This document shows positions 1 through 5,278 of a stretch of DNA of 8,296 nt, in pieces. Made by a program: the position numbers and the translations under genes. The notes beneath the pieces were generated by a model, which was not told the DNA's origin, searched no databases, and worked only from the letters and a program-made list of their open reading frames with translations. The DNA lies in the NCBI GenBank assembly GCA_905215095.1, contig CAJMOL010000055.1:1-8296 (forward strand), given 5' to 3'. Each line of letters opens with the position of its first letter. The first letter of the stretch is position 1. This DNA comes from an uncultured bacterium. Lineage in GTDB: Bacteria; Actinomycetota; Coriobacteriia; Coriobacteriales; Coriobacteriaceae.

Positions 1-2
1 AC

Positions 3-215
3 GAGGCGACCGGCAATGCAAAGACAGCGACCGATAGCGCGAACAAGGCAAAAGCCGCGACTGTGGCCGCGACCACAAAGGCGGCCAAAGCGGCAGAGGA
101 CGCCAACGCCTCTAAGGAAGCGTGCGACGAAACCGCCGCCAAGCTGGCCGCATTGTTCCCCCTCGGAATCTACCTGGATGCCGAGGGCTTTATCTGTCAG
201 AAAGCAAAGGAGTAG
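3..215 (+). CDS. C-terminal end of a phage structural (tail/fibre) protein, partial
   Basis: An open frame enters from the left edge and stops at TAG 213-215; no start is in the window. The visible 70 residues are first an Ala/Lys/Thr-rich stretch of about 45 residues with heptad-like spacing, the composition of a coiled-coil shaft, and then a short tail around PLGIYLDAEGFICQ. Phage tail-associated proteins often end with such an Ala-rich helix and a small cap. The next gene starts 5 nt after the stop, and its Shine-Dalgarno AAGGAG (207-212) lies inside this one, so the two are co-translated as part of a late operon. The exact family is not recognised; a tail or baseplate role is inferred from composition and position. 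Confidence is good that it is coding and moderate for the role. Confidence 0.7.
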   Translation, partial: EATGNAKTATDSANKAKAATVAATTKAAKAAEDANASKEACDETAAKLAALFPLGIYLDAEGFICQKAKE

Positions 216-219
216 TCCA

Positions 220-1464
220 ATGGCAGACGCAGACAACAGGCTCGTTCTCGACACCACGGGCAACGCGATCCTCGCATCGCTCAACGTGCAGAACGGCCTG
301 CTCGCACAGATGGTGCGCAACAACGCCGTCTCGACCGAGGTCAGCTGGGACGAGGTGAAGCACATCGCCAAGTCCGGTCAGGCAGACAAGGCCTTCTCCG
401 TTGGCGACCAGCTCGTCGTCAAGCTGACCGACGGCTCCAACGTGTACGACGACCCGTGGGACGTCACGGGCTTCGCCAACGTCCGCAACAAGGTCGGCGA
501 CATCGTCCCGGGCATGTTCCTACAGCAGCACTACACGCTGCCCTTCGCCACCAGCTTCGACGCCCGAGAGGCGTTCTACGTGGCAGGTGAGTCCGGCCTT
601 CCCGCCGGCATCTACAACGTGACGCTCGGATACAGCCAGGGCACGATGGTCAAGGGAAAGACCTACCAGTTCACCCTCGCCGACCCGCTCGTAAAGGGCA
701 ACCAGCTCCTCGGCTTCTATGGCGCATGGGACAGCAAGGTGACCGACTGGAAGGTCTACGTGTTCGACAGCGCCTCCGCGGCCACTCCCAAGGCGACGCT
801 CGCCGTGGCCGAGGGCAGCGCCGGCACGAGCCTCGGCACGCTCGACAAGCCCAAGAGCGGCGACCTCTGGTCCATCCAGTGCGCCGCCTACGGCAACGGC
901 GACTGGGAGCACTCGAACCTCCGCCAGTGGCTCAACAGCCACGACGCCAACTGGTTCAAGCCCAAGCACGACTACGACCACATCCCGTCCGCGTCCGTGT
1001 GCTACGGACCGTACGACTCCAGGGCCGGCTTCATGTCGATGCTGCCCGACGACTTCGTCGCGGCAGTCGGCGAGATTGAGGTCGTGACCGCCCGCAGCTA
1101 CATCACCTACGGCGGCACCTCGGATGCGCCGGCGCTCTCCAAGACCTTCGACAAGTTCTTCCTGCCGAGCCTCGAGCAGCACTGGATCAACTGCAACGAG
1201 TCCTCCGTCAACGGCGTCGAGGGCGACCCGTGGGAGTACTGGAAGCTCGCCCGCGGCGGCACGTCCAAGGCCCCGCTGTGGCAGAAGGAGCCTGCGTACA
1301 TCCAGTACGCGCTCAATGCCAAGACGGCTGCCCAGCACTCCTGGATGCGGTCCGCGTACCGCGGCCGCGCGTACGCCCCGGTCGTCGTGAACGCCGATGG
1401 CTACGTGAGCAACTACGGCGCGTACTACGGCAATCGCGCGGCCCCCGCTTGCGTCATCTGCTAA
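220..1464 (+). CDS. DGR target protein: variable phage tail/receptor-binding protein with lectin-like C-terminus
   Basis: A 414-aa protein. The ATG at 220 is chosen because AAGGAG (207-212) sits 7 nt upstream; the frame is open back to 16, but that part overlaps the previous gene. Residues 1 to about 170 look like a phage-specific structural part. Residues from about 175 resemble the C-type-lectin-like, DUF6273-type domains found in DGR targets, with SNLRQWLNS near 230 and a Trp/Gly-rich end. The last 45 residues, starting at SWMRSA (374-379), are the variable region. Residues 370, 373, 380, 382, 383, 386, 389, 395, 397, 399, 400, 403, 410 and 412 differ from the template at adenine-containing codons, while scaffold residues such as W375, R377, G394 and NRAAP 405-409 are kept. 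It is inferred to be displayed on the virion and to bind host surface ligands. No signal peptide or membrane segment is seen, which fits a virion protein. Confidence 0.88.
   Translation: MADADNRLVLDTTGNAILASLNVQNGLLAQMVRNNAVSTEVSWDEVKHIAKSGQADKAFSVGDQLVVKLTDGSNVYDDPWDVTGFANVRNKVGDIVPGMFLQQHYTLPFATSFDAREAFYVAGESGLPAGIYNVTLGYSQGTMVKGKTYQFTLADPLVKGNQLLGFYGAWDSKVTDWKVYVFDSASAATPKATLAVAEGSAGTSLGTLDKPKSGDLWSIQCAAYGNGDWEHSNLRQWLNSHDANWFKPKHDYDHIPSASVCYGPYDSRAGFMSMLPDDFVAAVGEIEVVTARSYITYGGTSDAPALSKTFDKFFLPSLEQHWINCNESSVNGVEGDPWEYWKLARGGTSKAPLWQKEPAYIQYALNAKTAAQHSWMRSAYRGRAYAPVVVNADGYVSNYGAYYGNRAAPACVIC
1327..1455 (+). repeat. DGR variable repeat (VR)
   Basis: This aligns without gaps to 1955-2083 (offset 628). 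By my count 110 of 129 positions are identical, and 18 of 19 differences lie where the template has A (A to G, C or T). Many template AAC codons have become TAC, CGC, GCC, GGC, AGC, CAC or GTC. The stretch ends 6 nt before the target's stop codon. Near its 3' end, 1435-1448 is a run of 14 consecutive G/C bases, comparable to the (G/C)14 element of the initiation of mutagenic homing (IMH) site in phage BPP-1. The two changes beyond or at the edge of that run (codons 410 and 412) could be fixed IMH/IMH* differences rather than diversification. Confidence 0.93.
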
Positions 1465-1473
1465 TCGTCAATC

Positions 1474-1497
1474 GCCGGGGCGACACCTCGCCCCGGC
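1474..1497 (+). promoter_or_regulatory. Hairpin/cruciform downstream of VR (DGR target recognition element)
   Basis: A perfect 9-bp inverted repeat: arm GCCGGGGCG at 1474-1482, loop ACACCT, arm CGCCCCGGC at 1489-1497. It starts 9 nt after the target stop codon and about 19 nt after the VR end. Known DGRs (phage BPP-1 is the studied case) need a DNA hairpin just downstream of the IMH for efficient homing, and position and shape match that. No T-run follows, which argues against an intrinsic terminator, although a role in mRNA stability between the target gene and avd is possible. Confidence 0.7.
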
Positions 1498-1521
1498 CGC
1501 TACAACCAAAGGAGGCCATTC

Positions 1522-1932
1522 ATGACCGTACCCGCCAGCAGGCGAGGTAAGAACAGGATGGAAGTGTTCGCGAAGGCAAACGAGCTTTGCGCCTACACGG
1601 TCGAGATTACGGCCAACGAGAGGACCTTCAGGCCAGAGTTCGCCATGCTGACGGCCCGCATCGTGGACGCCAGCGTGGCAATCGGCCAGTACCTCTGGAG
1701 CGCGAACAATATCAAGGTCGTCGACGATGACGACCTCGCCGAGAGGAGGAGCCTCCAGCGCAAGGCCAAGGTCAAGTGCAACGAGCTGATCTTCCTCATC
1801 GGCGTCGCGAAGAAGACGTTCCACCTCCGCGGCAGGCGTGTCCACCATTGGTCCGGACTCGTGAGTTCCGTGAGGTCGATGACCTCCGCATGGAGTGAAT
1901 CAGATGCCCGACGCTTCCGTGCCGGGCATTAG
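1522..1932 (+). CDS. avd: DGR accessory variability determinant (Avd-like four-helix-bundle protein)
   Basis: A 136-aa basic protein. The start is supported by a strong AAAGGAGG at 1507-1514, 7 nt before the ATG. The predicted fold is all-helical with four segments at about 12-32, 38-64, 70-100 and 108-128. Residues such as EVFAKANELCAYTVEIT near the N-terminus and the HHWSGLVSSV...AW..SD ending recall the Avd/23S-rRNA-intervening-sequence-like four-helix-bundle proteins that sit beside this class of reverse transcriptase. In studied DGRs, Avd forms a positively charged pentamer that binds the reverse transcriptase and the template RNA and is required for cDNA synthesis. The gene lies between target and TR, the usual place. 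Its last codons overlap a hairpin at 1904-1929. Family membership is judged by memory of related sequences plus context, without a profile search. Confidence 0.85.
   Translation: MTVPASRRGKNRMEVFAKANELCAYTVEITANERTFRPEFAMLTARIVDASVAIGQYLWSANNIKVVDDDDLAERRSLQRKAKVKCNELIFLIGVAKKTFHLRGRRVHHWSGLVSSVRSMTSAWSESDARRFRAGH
1904..1929 (+). promoter_or_regulatory. Hairpin between avd 3' end and template repeat
   Basis: Arm ATGCCCG (1904-1910) pairs with CGGGCAT (1923-1929). An inner ACG/CGT stem (1911-1913 with 1918-1920) closes a CTTC loop, with GC bulged on one side. It covers the last codons of avd and ends 25 nt before the TR. It may mark the 5' boundary of the template RNA or stabilise it; no T-run follows, so termination is unlikely. 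The 5' arm contains an ATG (1904) preceded 8 nt upstream by GGAG (1892-1895), in frame with the TR and the reverse transcriptase, so the hairpin could also mask that start. Confidence 0.4.
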
Positions 1933-1954
1933 AGATTCTTGGACCGGGGCTGAT

Positions 1955-2083
1955 ACTGCCCAGAACTCCTGGATGCGGTCCGCGAACCGCGACAACGCGT
2001 ACAACCCGTTCATCGTGAACGCCGATGGCAACGTGAACAACAACAACGCGTACAACGGCAATCGCGCGGCCCCCGATTGCAAC
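1955..2083 (+). repeat. DGR template repeat (TR)
   Basis: This is the invariant donor copy of the VR, placed between avd and the reverse transcriptase as in most DGRs. It has 35 adenines in 129 nt, heavily concentrated in AAC triplets, including four in a row at 2036-2047. In the codon phase of the target these encode Asn, and adenine mutagenesis of AAC can reach many amino acids without producing stop codons. The 3' part (2057-2075) is identical to the VR and is GC-rich, the IMH* counterpart. Homology stops at 2083, after which the sequences diverge. Confidence 0.93.
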
Positions 2084-2236
2084 GGGCACGGCGGCATGGA
2101 GAGGCGACGCATAGCGCCGTCCGCCGCAGACCCCGGCGCAAGGAGTCCCGGTCCAGTGCCCGAGAGGGCCGAACACCGCGGCGGCGACGGCCCCACCTCC
2201 GATGGATGTGCTGGGCCTGCAAGCGCCGTCGACCCC
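2084..2236 (+). ncRNA. DGR template-RNA spacer between TR and reverse transcriptase
   Basis: A 153-nt GC-rich stretch without homology to the VR. In phage BPP-1 the RNA just 3' of the TR (the Sp region) folds, binds the reverse transcriptase-Avd complex and supplies the priming site for cDNA. This spacer sits in the same place and is of similar size. It is also open in the reverse transcriptase frame, and it holds AAGGAG at 2140-2145 followed 10 nt later by an in-frame GTG (2156), so part of it could be translated as an N-terminal extension. The RNA role is inferred from position only; no fold was computed. Confidence 0.5.
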
Positions 2237-3292
2237 ATGTCGTTCGAGTGCCTCTGGGAGGCAATGGAGCGATGCCGCAGGGGAGTGATGTGGAAGGACA
2301 GCGTGGCGAGCTTCGTGCTCAACGCTCCGACCGAGGTGGCGAGACTCGCAGACGAGCTTGCGGACGGCACATACGTCCAGCGCCCGGTGAGACGCTTCCC
2401 CATCTACTACCCCAAGCAGCGCGACATCGTCGCAATCCCGTTCAGGGACAGGGTCTTCCAGAGGTCGCTCAACGACTTCGTCCTCTACCCGGCAATGAGC
2501 CGGGACTGGATATACGACAACGCATCGTGCCAGACCGGCAAGGGCACGGACTTCGCGCGGAACAGGCTCAAGCGGTTCATGCGCGAGCACTACGCGAGGC
2601 ACGGTGAAGACGGGTGGGTGCTGACGCTCGATGTGGCCGGCTACTACCCGAACATGCCGCACGCGACTGCGCTCGCACCGTTCGAGCGCCATCTCGATGA
2701 GAGGTACGTCGGCATCGTGGCCTCGATTCTCGAGAACCAGTACACGGGCGACGTCGGGGTCAACCCCGGCTCGCAGCTCGTGCAGATAGCCGGAGTGTCG
2801 GTCCTAAGCCCGATAGACCACATGGTCAAGGAGCGGCTCAGGGTCCGTCACTACATAAGGTACATGGACGACTCCATCCTCATAAGCGACAGCCGCGAGG
2901 AGCTTGAGCGGGCGCTCGACGTCCTGACAGATGAGTACGCCAAGCTCGGCTTCGCTCTCAACAGGAAGAAGACCCACATAAGGCCGCTATCTCGCGGCAT
3001 AGATTTCCTCGGCTTCCACTTCAAGCTGTCGCCGACCGGGCGCGTCTTCATGAACGTCCTGTCTGCGAAGGTCAAGCAGGAGAGGCGGCACCTCAAGGGC
3101 GTCGTCAGGCTCGCGAAGCGCGGCGTCATCTCAAAGGAGGACGCCGACGCGAGCTTCGAGGGCTGGGTCGCCCACGTCAAGAAGGGCGACTCGTTCAAGT
3201 TGATACGGCGCATGAGGCGCTACTACAGGGACCTCTGGAAGGGAGATACCGATGGTCGTAATCAAGCGAACCAATGGAGACATCGAGGGTAG
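2237..3292 (+). CDS. DGR reverse transcriptase
   Basis: A 351-aa RNA-directed DNA polymerase that copies the TR RNA into cDNA with adenine infidelity. Motifs in order: basic IPFRDRVFQRSLND (67-80), DNASCQTGKGTDFA (94-107), catalytic Asp132 in LTLDVAGYYPNM, GVNPGSQ at 174-180 (the SQ-type motif 4 typical of DGR enzymes rather than the SP type of group II introns and retrons), YMDD at 209-212 with the catalytic Asp pair, GFALNRKKTHI (238-248) and GIDFLGFHF (254-262). The C-terminal ~85 residues form a basic thumb-like part; no maturase or endonuclease domain is present. The ATG at 2237 is chosen because relatives I recall begin in a similar way, but its Shine-Dalgarno is poor. GTG 2156 (AAGGAG 10 nt upstream) or ATG 1904 would extend the protein, the latter through the whole TR. 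The last 16 residues overlap the next gene. Confidence 0.93.
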   Translation: MSFECLWEAMERCRRGVMWKDSVASFVLNAPTEVARLADELADGTYVQRPVRRFPIYYPKQRDIVAIPFRDRVFQRSLNDFVLYPAMSRDWIYDNASCQTGKGTDFARNRLKRFMREHYARHGEDGWVLTLDVAGYYPNMPHATALAPFERHLDERYVGIVASILENQYTGDVGVNPGSQLVQIAGVSVLSPIDHMVKERLRVRHYIRYMDDSILISDSREELERALDVLTDEYAKLGFALNRKKTHIRPLSRGIDFLGFHFKLSPTGRVFMNVLSAKVKQERRHLKGVVRLAKRGVISKEDADASFEGWVAHVKKGDSFKLIRRMRRYYRDLWKGDTDGRNQANQWRHRG

Positions 3293-3428
3293 CCGCAGGG
3301 AGGAGAACATCGTCGCCGCGCTCGACACGTACGACGCCAACATCACGTACCTCGCGTGCATGTGCGACGTCGACCTCCCCGAGAACGAGGGGGTGATTGG
3401 ATATGAGCACGCTGGCATCGAGGATTAA
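3252..3428 (+). CDS. Small phage protein of unknown function
   Basis: A 58-aa frame starting at ATG 3252 with AAGGGAG (3239-3245) 6 nt upstream. It overlaps the 3' end of the reverse transcriptase gene by 41 nt and the following gene by 26 nt, the tight packing of a translated phage operon. The sequence is acidic, with a middle part around YDANITYLACMCDVDLPE. Short proteins of this look are common between tail-tip genes and the lysis cassette in siphophages, but I do not recognise a named family and see no membrane segment or binding motif. Coding status rests on the ribosome binding site, the overlaps and a plausible length; the function is unknown. Confidence 0.65.
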   Translation: MVVIKRTNGDIEGSRREENIVAALDTYDANITYLACMCDVDLPENEGVIGYEHAGIED

Positions 3429-3552
3429 GACCTGGTACGTCAACGACAAGTGGACCAAGACCATGGTCGAGAACGTGCATGGGAATGGCAAGATCACCGA
3501 CGAGGAGCTTGCCGAGATTCTCGCCGCAAAGGGCGAGCCTGACACCGAGTAA
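3403..3552 (+). CDS. XkdX-like small phage protein
   Basis: A 49-aa frame from ATG 3403, preceded by a purine-rich GAGGGGG at 3387-3393. It encodes a short hydrophilic protein with an aromatic/basic start (IKTWYVNDKWTKTMVENVHG) and then GKITDEELAEIL. This resembles the XkdX family of 45-60-aa proteins encoded between tail and lysis genes in Gram-positive phages such as Bacillus PBSX, where a GKIT.EE..EI ending is common. The role of XkdX is not established. It is the last gene before the intrinsic terminator at 3557-3581, which closes the tail/DGR block. Confidence 0.65.
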   Translation: MSTLASRIKTWYVNDKWTKTMVENVHGNGKITDEELAEILAAKGEPDTE

Positions 3553-3556
3553 CCAC

Positions 3557-3581
3557 GGCCCCGCACATGCGGGGCCTTTTT
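3557..3581 (+). terminator. Intrinsic terminator between tail/DGR block and lysis cassette
   Basis: A perfect 8-bp stem, GGCCCCGC (3557-3564) with GCGGGGCC (3569-3576), has loop ACAT and is followed by TTTTT (3577-3581). It begins 4 nt after the XkdX-like stop and ends 15 nt before the holin ATG, so the holin Shine-Dalgarno lies just past it. It probably reduces rather than abolishes read-through into the lysis genes. Confidence 0.85.
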
Positions 3582-3596
3582 CATCTAGGAGAGACA

Positions 3597-3962
3597 ATGG
3601 AATACCAGCTCACCGAGCCGCAGGAGTGGGCAATCGTCATCGCGTGCGGCTTCATGGTCATGGACATCCTGACCGGCTTCATCGGCGCTGTCATCAACGG
3701 CAACGTCTCGAGCGCCAAGATGCGCGTCGGCCTCGGCCACAAGATTCTGCTCTGCTGCCTCATCGCGGTCGCAGTGATGATCGAGCTTGCCGGCGCTCAC
3801 ATCGCCGGCCTCGGCTTCAGCGGCGTCTCCGTGACCGTCGTGTGCGTCTACATCATCATCATGGAGGTCGCCTCCATTCTCGAGAACGTGTGCGCCGCAT
3901 ACCCCGAGCTTCGTGACACCCCGCTCATGCGCATTTTCGACCATGACGGGAACGGCGAGTAG
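3597..3962 (+). CDS. Phage holin (phage_holin_4 type)
   Basis: A 121-aa membrane protein. ATG 3597 is chosen because TAGGAGAG (3586-3593) precedes it; the frame is open further upstream, but that part lies in the terminator. Three hydrophobic segments are seen at about 12-34, 48-68 and 76-92, with a charged C-terminal tail. The MDILTGFIGA...SSAKMRVGLGHKI pattern and VASILEN (91-97) are typical of the toxin-secretion/phage-lysis holin family PF05105. Holins oligomerise in the cytoplasmic membrane at a set time and give the endolysin access to the wall. The endolysin gene follows directly: the holin stop TAG (3960-3962) is 1 nt from the next ATG, implying translational coupling. The family call is confident from the motif pattern and neighbours. 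Confidence 0.9.
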   Translation: MEYQLTEPQEWAIVIACGFMVMDILTGFIGAVINGNVSSAKMRVGLGHKILLCCLIAVAVMIELAGAHIAGLGFSGVSVTVVCVYIIIMEVASILENVCAAYPELRDTPLMRIFDHDGNGE

Positions 3963-3963
3963 C

Positions 3964-4788
3964 ATGGACTGGAAGAACCTTCAGCCCGACGTTTACATGC
4001 GCGTCGCGGCCGGCTTCACCAATGGCCGCCCGTATGGCATCTCCGGCGTGACCGTGCACCACATGGCGGGCAACCTCACGCTCGAGCAGTGCAAGGCCGC
4101 CCTCGACTCCAACGGCACCGGCGCTCACTACGGCGTCGCCGGCGGCCGCGTCGCCCAGTTCGTCGACGATTACAACCGCGCATGGGCGTGCGGCGACGGA
4201 ATCGGCACCGGCGGCGGCAACGACCGCACGATCAGCATCGAGCACGCAAACGACCACGCCGACCCGTGGACCGTTTCCGAGGACACCCTCGACACAGGCG
4301 CACACCTCACGGCCGCCATCTGCGTGTACTACAAGCTCGGACGACCGGAGTGGGGCAAGAACGTCTGGCCGCACAGGCATTGGAGCGCCACCGCCTGCCC
4401 CGGTGAGCTGTACGGCAGCCAGAAGGACGCCTACATCGCCCGCGCACAGGCTTGGTACGACTCCATGGTCAACGGTGCCGCGGAGCCTGAGAAGGCGTCA
4501 CAGGGCGCGTCTCAGGCCAATGCCGGGGCATCGACTAAGACCGAGAACTTCGGCGGCCGCTACCGCTGCACCGTGTCAAAGTTGAACGTGCGCACCTCCC
4601 CGTCGCTGTCCGGCTCCGTCGTGGCCTCCTACGGCCTCGGCCAGACCGTCGTCCTCGACGACTGGTACAAGTCCGCAGACGGATACATCTGGGGCCGATA
4701 CACCGGTTATAGCGGAAACGTCCGCTATGTCGCCGTTGGACGCGCCACCGGCAAACCCGAGGCTGACGACTATCTCATCAAGGAGTGA
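3964..4788 (+). CDS. Endolysin: N-acetylmuramoyl-L-alanine amidase with SH3 domain
   Basis: A 274-aa phage lysin that cuts the amide bond between N-acetylmuramic acid and L-alanine in peptidoglycan. Residues about 20-165 form an amidase_2/PGRP-type zinc domain. Likely zinc ligands are His32 or His33 in VHHMAG, His139 in HRHWSATACPG and Cys145. Other family marks are GAHYGV (53-58), RTISIEHAN (88-96) and the Trp-rich segment before the HRHW motif. Residues about 168-195 are an Ala/Gln/Ser/Gly linker. Residues 198-262 look like a bacterial SH3 wall-binding domain (SKLNVRTSPSLSG...YIWGRYTGYSGNVRYVAVG). No signal peptide is present, so export depends on the upstream holin. ATG 3964 is chosen over the in-frame ATG at 3913, which lies inside the holin gene. 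The Shine-Dalgarno is weak, consistent with coupling to the holin. Confidence 0.93.
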   Translation: MDWKNLQPDVYMRVAAGFTNGRPYGISGVTVHHMAGNLTLEQCKAALDSNGTGAHYGVAGGRVAQFVDDYNRAWACGDGIGTGGGNDRTISIEHANDHADPWTVSEDTLDTGAHLTAAICVYYKLGRPEWGKNVWPHRHWSATACPGELYGSQKDAYIARAQAWYDSMVNGAAEPEKASQGASQANAGASTKTENFGGRYRCTVSKLNVRTSPSLSGSVVASYGLGQTVVLDDWYKSADGYIWGRYTGYSGNVRYVAVGRATGKPEADDYLIKE

Positions 4789-4789
4789 C

Positions 4790-5092
4790 ATGAAGTTCAG
4801 CGAGAAGCTGTTTGGCTTCGTATACGCGGTATTGGCGGTCATCGCCATGTTCGCGCTCATCACCGTCGCCTGCTCGCTTGCGCACCCCAGCGATGCGAGC
4901 GCGACGGGCGTCGCCACGGTCATGGACCAGTCGGAGGGGCCGCTCTACGACCTCCCGCAGAACGTGTCCTCGTACATCGCGACCGAGCGCTCGACTAACC
5001 GTGCCTACATCGTGGTCGAGAGCGACCGCGGCATCGCCATCACGCCGTACCTCGACGAGGATGGCGACCAGGTCATCATCGACAGGCCATAG
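4790..5092 (+). CDS. Membrane-anchored small phage protein, last gene of the lysis cassette
   Basis: A 100-aa protein whose ATG at 4790 follows the endolysin stop by 1 nt, with AAGGAG (4780-4785) inside the endolysin end. Residues about 9-30 form one hydrophobic segment (FVYAVLAVIAMFALITVAC), then a Ser/Ala linker and a soluble end (about 60-100) with short alternating hydrophobic residues and ITPYLDEDGDQVIID. That ending faintly recalls DUF6440-like beta domains (a 'TP.lD.dG.p' pattern), but this is tentative. The Cys28 context (TVAC) is a poor lipobox, so a transmembrane anchor is more likely than a lipoprotein. It could act in lysis (spanin-like helper), in superinfection exclusion, or as a prophage-expressed moron; none of these is shown by the sequence. 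A strong terminator follows. Confidence 0.7.
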   Translation: MKFSEKLFGFVYAVLAVIAMFALITVACSLAHPSDASATGVATVMDQSEGPLYDLPQNVSSYIATERSTNRAYIVVESDRGIAITPYLDEDGDQVIIDRP

Positions 5093-5103
5093 CAGACACA
5101 CCA

Positions 5104-5137
5104 CCCTCCTCGGCATCATGCCGGGGAGGGCTTTTTT
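5104..5137 (+). terminator. Intrinsic terminator at the end of the prophage late operon
   Basis: A 12-bp stem (5104-5115 with 5119-5130, one G-T pair) has loop TCA and is followed by C and TTTTTT (5132-5137). It begins 11 nt after the stop of the 100-aa membrane protein and ends the rightward phage transcript before host sequence. Confidence 0.92.
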
Positions 5138-5156
5138 GCTGCCGATACGGTCGAAT

Positions 5157-5195
5157 AAAAGCAGAGCCTCCAAGTTTGCTTGAAGCTCTGCTTTT
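5157..5195. terminator. 11-bp-arm inverted repeat, likely bidirectional terminator near the prophage end
   Basis: Arms AAAAGCAGAGC (5157-5167) and GCTCTGCTTTT (5185-5195) are perfectly complementary, and an inner CAAG/CTTG stem closes a TTTG loop. T-tracts follow the stem on both strands, so it can terminate in either direction. It would insulate the host yebC region and the prophage from each other. Alternatively the dyad could be part of the attachment site. Confidence 0.6.
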
Positions 5196-5213
5196 GGTCC
5201 CTATTTGGTCCCT
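5193..5213. repeat. Tandem 10-bp direct repeat, candidate prophage attachment region (attR side)
   Basis: TTTGGTCCCT occurs at 5193-5202 and again at 5204-5213, one base apart (11-bp period). It overlaps the inverted repeat and sits where gene content switches from phage lysis genes to host yebC. Closely spaced direct repeats at a prophage end could be integrase arm-type sites, or one copy could belong to the att core. The other prophage end is outside the window, so this cannot be confirmed here. Confidence 0.35.
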
Positions 5214-5278
5214 GCGGTGCATCTTGGAGCGCCTTGTGAACCTTGTAAAATGAATAATGCCTGTTGTGCGTCTTGTAT

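Noticed and set aside
16..219. N-terminal extension of the target gene from ATG 16
   Set aside because: This stretch is the coding end of the previous gene in another frame, gives an Arg/Pro-rich artefact, and a strong ribosome site marks ATG 220.
520..1338. Long minus-strand frame (272 aa) opposite the DGR target gene
   Set aside because: It arises from the GC-rich third positions of the + gene; it has low-complexity Val/Gly/Leu/Ala content, no recognisable domain and no ribosome site.
1474..1497. Hairpin read as an intrinsic terminator of the target gene
   Set aside because: No T-run follows, and position relative to the VR fits the known DGR hairpin better.
2237..3292. Reverse transcriptase belonging to a group II intron or a retron
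   Set aside because: There is no maturase or HNH domain, no intron ends and no msr/msd-type RNA. The motif is SQ rather than SP, and an adjacent avd, TR and matching VR are present.
4865..4876. Lipobox in the 100-aa membrane protein (Cys28)
   Set aside because: The residues before Cys (TVAC) lack the usual Leu at -3, and the hydrophobic segment fits a plain membrane anchor equally well.
5157..5235. tRNA or tmRNA gene serving as phage attachment site
   Set aside because: No cloverleaf arms, T-loop consensus or CCA end could be laid out on either strand; the dyad is a simple long hairpin.
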